Shown here one piece after another: positions 1 to 5,365 of a stretch of 12,160 bases of DNA (its first letter is position 1; each line of letters opens with the position of its first letter). Origin of the DNA: Mariaggregatimicrobium sp964498785 (GTDB lineage: Bacteria; Zhuqueibacterota; Zhuqueibacteria; Thermofontimicrobiales; Thiofontviventaceae); the NCBI GenBank assembly GCA_964498785.1, contig CAZCJL010000164.1, positions 1 through 12,160 on the forward strand, read 5' to 3'. The translations under genes were made by a program, and so were the position numbers. Under the pieces are notes generated by a model. The model had not been told where the DNA came from. It did no database searches and was given only the letters and a program-made list of their open reading frames with translations.

Positions 1-82
1 TGCTGGTGATAGGAGATTATTGAAACAACTTGCAGTGTGCGCGAATAAAACACATTATCGAAAATTTAAAGGTATCGAGTGA

Positions 83-110
83 GTCACTTCTCGACTTCGC
101 TCGAAGTGAC
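83..110. repeat. Short hairpin repeat beside the decayed mutase
   Basis: An 8-bp perfect inverted repeat (GTCACTTC at 83-90, GAAGTGAC at 103-110) surrounds a 12-base loop. Hairpins built on this 'cacttc...gaagtg' theme are a familiar type of dispersed intergenic repeat in many bacterial genomes; whether it is dispersed in this genome cannot be seen from one copy. It lies where the upstream part of the phosphohexomutase remnant would be expected, so it may mark the breakpoint. It has no T-run on either side, so a terminator role is not supported. Confidence 0.5.
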
Positions 111-184
111 ACCTACGGAATCTGTTTAAATACGACATAGCGGCAAGCGCCCATATCTACCATAAAATATTGAGAAGATACAAT

Positions 185-310
185 TTCTGGATGTTAATCC
201 GGGTCTCGCAAACAGAACCACTGGCGCGTATTTATGTCGGCTCTGATGAAAATGAAAACGTGGGCCGGTTGCTTGAGAAGGGCGTCGCGTTGATGCCTCG
301 AACGCGGTAA
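185..310 (+). pseudogene. Decayed C-terminal fragment of a phosphohexomutase (phosphoglucomutase/phosphomannomutase family)
   Basis: The frame read from 188 to the TAA at 308-310 gives W-MLIRVSQTEPLARIYVG, then SDENENVGRLLEKGV. This matches the end of alpha-D-phosphohexomutases, where domain IV carries the phosphate-binding loop R-P-S-G-T-E-P, then an I/V-R-x-Y-V strand and a helix ending in L-L-E-x-G. Here the loop reads R-V-S-Q-T-E-P, so two normally conserved residues (P and G) are changed. The frame is open back to 110, but residues before about position 185 do not resemble the family, and a TGA at 107-109 closes the frame inside a hairpin repeat. The rest of the enzyme (about 400 residues or more) is absent. 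I read it as a relic rather than a working gene. Such a mutase would convert the sugar-1-phosphate made by the GH94 enzyme downstream, so it may be a lost member of that cluster. The assignment rests on one motif region of about 35 residues. Confidence 0.6.
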
Positions 311-424
311 ATGAATGAAGATTACATTCGCTATTTTGGCAATGCAGGAATTTGAATATTTGTCATTGTGAGGATTTCGCTTCGTATATAAATGTTTTTA
401 GACTCAATGGAGACCATGTAATTT

Positions 425-556
425 GGAGCTGTATCATAAGTTAATCTTTCTTATGCAATATGTTTTAGCAGAGCAGCGATCCCATCGCTCCAAGCGATGA
501 GATCGCTATTCCTCATGAATTTGTAAAATACAAACTTATGACTTTTGATACAGCCC
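425..556. repeat. 132-bp element with imperfect terminal inverted repeats (copy 1)
   Basis: The left end reads GGAGCTGTATCATAAGTT. The right end, read on the minus strand, is GGGCTGTATCAAAAGTCA followed by TAAGTT. The ends match as inverted repeats, with the left end apparently missing about 7 bases between two TCA triplets. The core carries a separate strong hairpin at 475-507. A second element with the same ends but a different core lies at 3196-3330. The size, ends and lack of coding sequence resemble a miniature non-autonomous element (MITE-like). No clear target-site duplication was identified and no transposase is in the window. It sits about 120 bp before the GH94 start. Confidence 0.6.
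475..507. repeat. Strong hairpin in the core of repeat copy 1
   Basis: AGCGATCCCATCGCT (475-489), a 3-base loop CCA, then AGCGATGAGATCGCT (493-507). This is a 15-bp stem with one mismatch. Each arm is itself partly palindromic (AGCGAT...ATCGCT). No T-run follows on either strand, so it looks like a repeat core rather than an intrinsic terminator. Confidence 0.7.
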
Positions 557-663
557 GCTATTTTCATTGTCCCTGACGGGACAAAATGTAACGCCGGGCT
601 AAACAATCTTAAATCAAAGTTATGAATCCTTTAATGAACAACAAAGAAATACACACGACTCTT

Positions 664-669
664 AGGGAG
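664..669 (+). promoter_or_regulatory. Ribosome binding site that supports a TTG start
   Basis: AGGGAG lies 7 bases before the TTG at 677. The frame upstream is closed by TGA at 635-637 and holds no ATG or GTG. The first in-frame ATG downstream is about 155 codons into the conserved GH94 N-terminal domain. The site and the family alignment (proteins starting M-K-Y-G-Y-F) together fix TTG as the start. Confidence 0.75.
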
Positions 670-676
670 AACACAC

Positions 677-3094
677 TTGAAGAAGTATGGTTATTTTTCA
701 CAGGATAGAAGAGAATTTATTATAACCCGACCGGATACACCGGCGCCGTGGGTGAATTATATATCGAACGGACGGTATAATGGCATCATTTCAAATACAG
801 GCGGTGGATTCAGTTTTTATAAATCGCCAAAGGACAGCCGAATCACGCGATGGCGCTATAATTCCCTGCCGCTGGACCGTCCCGGGCGCTATATCCTGTT
901 ACAGGATGCGGACACACAAGAATACTGGTCACCCACATGGCAGCCCACCTGCGTGAAGCTGGATTCGTACGAATGCCGTCACGGACTTTATTACACGAAA
1001 ATTTCGTCGGAATACAAACAGCTCGCGGCGTCGGTTTTATATTTCGTTCCGACAGATGATGTTGAAATTTGGAAATTGTCTGTGAAAAATAATTCATCTC
1101 AGCCGCGCACATTGAATTTATTTTCCTTCTCTGAATTGTGCATGGGACATGCGCTGATTGATTTAATCAATCAACCAAATGACCAGCATTTTAATGAAGT
1201 CTATTTCAATAAATCACACCAGTTGTTGTTTGCCACAAAACGATATTGGGTGCGTTACAACAGCGTCACTGTGGAGCAGGCGAATGGGGAGTGGGATAAA
1301 TATGTATTTTTTGGATCATCGTTGCCGGTTAAGGGCTGGGATGGCAGCAAAGATGTTTTTATGGGACGCTGGCGTTCCGAGGAAAATCCGATTGCCGTGG
1401 AGCGAGGCGCATGTTTTAACAGCGAAATTACAGCAGGAGATGCCATTGCCGCGTTACAAACAAAGATAATTCTCGAACCGGGCGAAGAAAAGGACGTGGT
1501 GTTTTTTCTGGGAGTTGTTGACAAGAGTGATAACTTCGAAAAAACTGCCGCTAAATTAGCGGATAAATATCGGAATGTGAAAACTGTCAATGAGGAATTC
1601 TCTAAACGAAAACGGTTCTGGAATAATTACACTAACGCTGTTAAGGTGAACACACCGGACGATGATATGAATACCATGCTAAATGTCTGGAATCAGTATC
1701 AAACGTCTGTTACATTTCTGTTTTCCCGGGATGCCTCGTATTATCACGGCGGTTTGCTGTTTGGCAGGGGATATCGCGATTCCTGTCAGGATATTCTGGG
1801 ACCGGTGATTCAGCAACACGACCGGGTACGTGAAAGAATTCGGGAAATGAGCGCCTACCAGTTTCATGATGGCAGTACGTTCCATCTCTATTATCCGCTA
1901 ACCGGCGGCGGCGTTCGTACCGGACATTCGGATACCCCGCTGTGGCTTCCGCTGGCAATCATGACATATCTGAAAGAGACCGGGGACTTTGACTTCCTGA
2001 AGCAGGTCACAAAATTTCATGATGAGAAAGAAGGATCGATTCTGGAGCATTTATACCGTGCGATTGATTATACACTGGGAAATCTCACCGAACGTTATCT
2101 GGCAAAATTTGGTCCCGGCGACTGGAATGATACGCTGGATTACCTGGGGAGAGAGGGCAGGGGCGAGAGCATCTGGGTTTCCATGTTTCTGGCTTATATT
2201 TTGAAAGAGGCTGCGGAGTTATGTCGAATGATCGGGGACGTTGAACATGAAAAAAAATATCAACGGGAATATCAAAAAGTGAGCGCTGCAATCAATGAAC
2301 ACTGTTGGGATGGTGAATGGTACATTCGGGGAACGAATGATATTGGCGAAGTGATTGGTTCTGCCAAAAATGCACAGGGACAGATTTTTCTGAATACACA
2401 ATCATGGGCAGTGATCAGCGGCGTAGCGAGTGACGACCGGGCGATTCAGTGCATGAATTCGGTGATCCGGCATCTGGACACGCCAAAGGGACCGAAAATT
2501 TTACATCCTGCATATACGAAAGTCGATCCGAATATCGGACTGGCGACACGCTGCGTTCCCGGAAAAAAGGAAAACGGGGCCGTGTTCAATCATCCGGTAA
2601 GCTGGGCGATTTTAGCGGAATGTATGCTGGGTCACGGCAATCGGGCGTTTGAGATTTTTAAAAAGGCGTTGCCCATGAACCCGGAAATCGAAATTGACCG
2701 CTATCAGGCAGAACCTTATGTGTACGCGGAATATGTCACCAGCCCGGATCACCCAACTTACGGACAGGCCAGTCATTCCTGGCTGACAGGTTCATCCGCA
2801 TGGATGTTACGGGGCGGAATTGATTATATCCTCGGTGTACGGCCATCATATTGCGGTTTAGTCATCGATCCGTGTATCCCGGCGAATTGGACTCAATATA
2901 CGATATCCCGGCTTTTTAGAGGTATTCGCTATAATTTTCGGGTTGAAAATCCGCAGGGTATCTGCAAGGGAAAAATCAGGCTTACTATCGAAGGGCAGGA
3001 TATTGAGGAGAATGTGATTGATTTGAACAATTCAAACATTCAGAAGTTGTTAAAGGATAAATCGGAAGTGGCTGTCGTGGCGGTGCTGGAATAG
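677..3094 (+). CDS. GH94 disaccharide phosphorylase (cellobiose/chitobiose phosphorylase-like)
   Basis: GH94 enzymes use inorganic phosphate to cleave a beta-linked disaccharide, giving an alpha-sugar-1-phosphate and a free sugar. The 805 residues match the usual length for cellobiose and N,N'-diacetylchitobiose phosphorylases (about 800-820). The N-terminus KKYGYFSQDRREFIITRPDTP aligns closely with the family start. The beta-sandwich domain fills roughly residues 1-300 and the alpha/alpha barrel 330-760. Visible motifs are GYRDSCQD (365-372), GDWND (481-485) with D485 as the expected general acid, KKENGAVFNH (630-639), and SHSWLTG (699-705) in the phosphate-site region. No signal peptide is present, so the protein is cytoplasmic. 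Start is TTG with a good ribosome site. It leads a same-strand cluster with NanE-NanK and GH38 genes, which suggests a GlcNAc- or ManNAc-containing substrate over cellobiose, but I cannot read donor or acceptor specificity from sequence. Family call is firm; substrate is open. Confidence 0.93.
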   Translation: MKKYGYFSQDRREFIITRPDTPAPWVNYISNGRYNGIISNTGGGFSFYKSPKDSRITRWRYNSLPLDRPGRYILLQDADTQEYWSPTWQPTCVKLDSYECRHGLYYTKISSEYKQLAASVLYFVPTDDVEIWKLSVKNNSSQPRTLNLFSFSELCMGHALIDLINQPNDQHFNEVYFNKSHQLLFATKRYWVRYNSVTVEQANGEWDKYVFFGSSLPVKGWDGSKDVFMGRWRSEENPIAVERGACFNSEITAGDAIAALQTKIILEPGEEKDVVFFLGVVDKSDNFEKTAAKLADKYRNVKTVNEEFSKRKRFWNNYTNAVKVNTPDDDMNTMLNVWNQYQTSVTFLFSRDASYYHGGLLFGRGYRDSCQDILGPVIQQHDRVRERIREMSAYQFHDGSTFHLYYPLTGGGVRTGHSDTPLWLPLAIMTYLKETGDFDFLKQVTKFHDEKEGSILEHLYRAIDYTLGNLTERYLAKFGPGDWNDTLDYLGREGRGESIWVSMFLAYILKEAAELCRMIGDVEHEKKYQREYQKVSAAINEHCWDGEWYIRGTNDIGEVIGSAKNAQGQIFLNTQSWAVISGVASDDRAIQCMNSVIRHLDTPKGPKILHPAYTKVDPNIGLATRCVPGKKENGAVFNHPVSWAILAECMLGHGNRAFEIFKKALPMNPEIEIDRYQAEPYVYAEYVTSPDHPTYGQASHSWLTGSSAWMLRGGIDYILGVRPSYCGLVIDPCIPANWTQYTISRLFRGIRYNFRVENPQGICKGKIRLTIEGQDIEENVIDLNNSNIQKLLKDKSEVAVVAVLE

Positions 3095-3195
3095 TTAAAA
3101 TCCATTTACGCGGATGAATTGAAACGATAGCTACGTGGTTTGATTTACAGAAGATCTGGAAGGAGTTAATCCCAACCAGGCTCTAAAATCCCCCT

Positions 3196-3330
3196 GGAGC
3201 TGTATCATAAATCTGATTTTTTTGTAAAATGTCATTCCGGGCTTGTCCCGAAATCTACTAATTATTAATAAGTTAGGGGATTCCTGCATTCGCAGGAATG
3301 ACACCAAAAAATGACTTTTGATATAGCCCC
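3196..3330. repeat. 135-bp element with terminal inverted repeats (copy 2)
   Basis: The left end GGAGCTGTATCATAA is identical over 15 bases to copy 1 (425-439). The right end ATGACTTTTGATATAGCCC differs by one base from copy 1 (538-556). Between them the core is different. It is itself an inverted pair, with TGTCATTCCGGGC near 3229 facing GCAGGAATGACA near 3303, and contains a perfect 8-bp hairpin (ATTCCTGC 3280-3287, GCAGGAAT 3292-3299). The 'gtcattcc...ggaatgac' motif is another familiar dispersed bacterial repeat theme. It fills nearly half of the 292-bp gap between the GH94 and NanE-NanK genes. It could act on the transcript as structure or as a partial stop; that is not shown. Confidence 0.6.
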
Positions 3331-3386
3331 GTCCCTGTTCAAACGGGGAATTTTAATAAGCAATTGATGGTTATGTGCAAAGTGAT

Positions 3387-5015
3387 ATGACTAAACAAGA
3401 TATCTTAAAAAAAATAGCAAACGGACTGATTGTCTCCTCTCAGGCAGAGGGCGAAGAGCCGCTGAATTCTCCCCAAATACTGGCGGCGCTGGCGCAGGCG
3501 GCTGTAAACGGCGGCGCGGTCGGGATCCGGGCGGAACGTCCGGAAAATATCGTTGCGATTAAAAATGCAGTGTCGGCGCCGGTGATCGGAATTTACAAAG
3601 TAAAATATCAGGATTCGGAAGTTTTTATCACTCCGACATTAAGAGAGGCGTTTGACGTTCTGGCTGCCGGCGCTGAAATCATTGCACTGGACGCGACTCT
3701 GCGGGAGCGACCGAATCATGAAAAACTGGAAACAATTATCGCAGAAATCAGACAGCGCAGCGATGTGCTGTTAATGGCAGATATTTCCACCTTTGAAGAA
3801 GGAATTGCCGCGGCAGAAATGGGATTTGATATTATCGGAACCACACTGTCCGGATACACAAACTATACAGCAGAGCGAGCACAGGCAGACGCGCCTGATT
3901 TTGAACTGCTGGAAAAACTCTGTCTTCATTTCGGGGATCAGATTCCGGTTATCGCCGAGGGGCGTATCCGGACGCTGGAACATGCGGTACGGGCGTTTGA
4001 GTGTGGCGCACACTCGGTGGTGGTCGGTTCGGCAATTACCCGCCCGCATCTGGTGACAAAACGAATCACGGATGTAATCCAGCGGTTTCATCTTGCTGAG
4101 CAAGCAACTGCAATCGGAGTGGATATTGGCGGGACAAAAATCGCAGTGGGACTGGCGTCTTATCAGCAGGGATTATTACAAAAAAATACGATTACAGCGG
4201 ATTGGAAAAACGGGACTGCAAAAGTTCTCGAAGATGTGAAAACTGAAATCCGGAAGCTAATGACAGATTCGGTGTCATCAATCGGAATTGCGGCTGCCGG
4301 GAGAGTGGATCCGCAAAAGCAAATCGTTACTGACGGAATTTCTCTGGCAGATGATTACCTGAATTATCCTCTTGTGAAAGAAATTGAAGCCGAGTTCAGC
4401 AAACCGGTATTACTGGAAAATGACGCCAATGCTGCTGCAATTGCCGAATATTCTGCCATGAGTGAGCCCCGACCGCGGAAGATGGTATTCGTTACAATCG
4501 GAACAGGCGTCGGCGGCGGTATTGTGATCGATGGGAAGATTTTGCAGGGTCAGGGGAATGCCGGAGAAATCGGTCATATCTGCGTCGAAAAAGATGGCAG
4601 AAAGTGCGGCTGCGGACGACGCGGATGCCTGGAAGCGTATTTTTCCAGAAAATTGATTCAGGAAGAAACCGAGCAACTCATTCACACCGGAAAATTGAAA
4701 CACTCCGCAAACGTCGACACACGCGTGATTATCGAATTGATACGAAATCGTCAACCAGACGTTTTTAAAATATGGGAGCGGCAACTAAATTATTTCGCCT
4801 GTGCGTTGGAATCGGTATATCACATCATTGAACCGGATGTGATTGTTATCGGCGGCGAGATTTCAGAATTGGGAAATATTTTGGTGGATGCTATTGAAAA
4901 ACGACTGCATCGACCAATGAAAATAGAGATTTCACATTATCGAAATGACGGCGGAGTAATTGGGGCGGCCAGATGCGCCATGCACAGGCTGGTCAGGAAT
5001 TTTGATATCGTCTGA
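3387..5015 (+). CDS. nanEK: Fused N-acetylmannosamine-6-phosphate 2-epimerase / ROK-family N-acetylhexosamine kinase
   Basis: Residues 1-235 are a NanE-type TIM barrel that interconverts ManNAc-6-P and GlcNAc-6-P. It keeps the residues known from Clostridium NanE: Q19, R48, catalytic K71 (IGIYK), D132 and E191 (AEGRIRT). Residues 241-542 are a ROK sugar kinase with ATP loop GVDIGGTK (244-251), catalytic D346 (LENDANAA) and zinc site H397, C407, C409, C414 in the motif CGCGRRGCLE. Together they would turn ManNAc into GlcNAc-6-P; GlcNAc or glucose as kinase substrate cannot be excluded. Fusions of this order are known, so the fusion is not new. I chose ATG 3387 because MTKQDILKKIANGLIVS matches NanE starts; a GTG at 3375 would add four residues. 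Neither has a clear ribosome site. No sialic acid lyase or transporter is nearby, so ManNAc probably comes from another glycan rather than sialate. Cytoplasmic. Confidence 0.9.
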   Translation: MTKQDILKKIANGLIVSSQAEGEEPLNSPQILAALAQAAVNGGAVGIRAERPENIVAIKNAVSAPVIGIYKVKYQDSEVFITPTLREAFDVLAAGAEIIALDATLRERPNHEKLETIIAEIRQRSDVLLMADISTFEEGIAAAEMGFDIIGTTLSGYTNYTAERAQADAPDFELLEKLCLHFGDQIPVIAEGRIRTLEHAVRAFECGAHSVVVGSAITRPHLVTKRITDVIQRFHLAEQATAIGVDIGGTKIAVGLASYQQGLLQKNTITADWKNGTAKVLEDVKTEIRKLMTDSVSSIGIAAAGRVDPQKQIVTDGISLADDYLNYPLVKEIEAEFSKPVLLENDANAAAIAEYSAMSEPRPRKMVFVTIGTGVGGGIVIDGKILQGQGNAGEIGHICVEKDGRKCGCGRRGCLEAYFSRKLIQEETEQLIHTGKLKHSANVDTRVIIELIRNRQPDVFKIWERQLNYFACALESVYHIIEPDVIVIGGEISELGNILVDAIEKRLHRPMKIEISHYRNDGGVIGAARCAMHRLVRNFDIV

Positions 5016-5117
5016 AAAACCCTTGCGAAGGTTTCGCGAATACACAATATATAGATGATAAGATGGGTATGTATCAATATGCTGCTTGTCCTGTTTTGAA
5101 AAACCTTCGCAAGGTTA
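5014..5117. repeat. Pair of inverted palindromic repeats after nanEK
   Basis: AACCCTTGCGAAGGTT (5018-5033) and AACCTTCGCAAGGTT (5102-5116) are inverted copies of each other, apart from one extra C. Each is also a near-palindrome, able to form its own small hairpin, and both are preceded by GAAAA. The first copy begins at the stop codon of nanEK. The motif AACCTTGCGAAGGTT is of the dispersed-repeat kind; a role as a transcript end is possible, but no T-run longer than three follows. Confidence 0.6.
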
Positions 5118-5218
5118 GTCAATGGACAAGGCTGTGGAGGCGATTACCAGGAGACAACTCCATTGAGAAGGACTATACAGCTAAACTTATCTCTTTATTA
5201 AATTTCGTGGGAAAGAGA

Positions 5219-5252
5219 TTCTTCATGCGCCAAAAAGACGGCGCATTCAGAA
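5219..5252. repeat. Hairpin repeat before the GH38 gene
   Basis: ATGCGCC (5225-5231) and GGCGCAT (5240-5246) form a perfect 7-bp stem. It is extended by TTCT/AGAA (5219-5222, 5249-5252) across a 2x2 internal loop. The flanking words 'gagattcttc' and 'cagaatgacg' are typical of dispersed hairpin repeats. It lies about 115 bp before the GH38 start, and the rest of the 350-bp gap shows no coding sequence. Confidence 0.5.
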
Positions 5253-5350
5253 TGACGTTTCTCAGGTACTTTCGTTTCGTGGACACCTTTTGAATCCGTT
5301 TCCCCAACAAAAGTAGGTATCGTATTTATTCGATGTTTAATCGTTTTTGT

Positions 5351-5354
5351 GGAG
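5351..5354 (+). promoter_or_regulatory. Weak ribosome binding site of the GH38 gene
   Basis: GGAG lies 11 bases before the ATG at 5366, which is a rather long spacing. The start is supported mainly by the protein: the conserved zinc motif HWDREW falls at residues 14-19, where it is expected near the N-terminus of GH38 proteins. Confidence 0.45.
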
Positions 5355-5365
5355 TGATCTGAACT

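Larger units (their letters stand above)
311..676. other. 366-bp gap before the GH94 gene
   Basis: No coding potential is seen. The gap holds the 132-bp repeat element at 425-556 and a small hairpin at 567-584 (TTGTCCC, loop TGAC, GGGACAA) with no T-run after it. No convincing -35/-10 pair was found between the repeat and the GH94 start. The GH94 promoter is therefore either inside or before the repeat element, or not of a recognisable sigma70 form. Confidence 0.5.

Noticed and set aside
2..82. Open frame of 26 codons from the left edge to TGA 80-82, in the same frame as the mutase relic
   Set aside because: Too short and without family motifs. It could be the end of an upstream gene or a chance frame, so I do not annotate it.
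567..584. Hairpin TTGTCCC-TGAC-GGGACAA as a terminator or operator before the GH94 gene
   Set aside because: The stem is short, no T-run follows on either strand, and nothing suggests a regulator; it may be another small repeat.
1255..1590. Minus-strand ORF of 111 codons inside the GH94 gene, and similar antisense ORFs within the other genes
   Set aside because: They lie within strongly conserved genes on the other strand or in other frames, and their translations show no family motifs.
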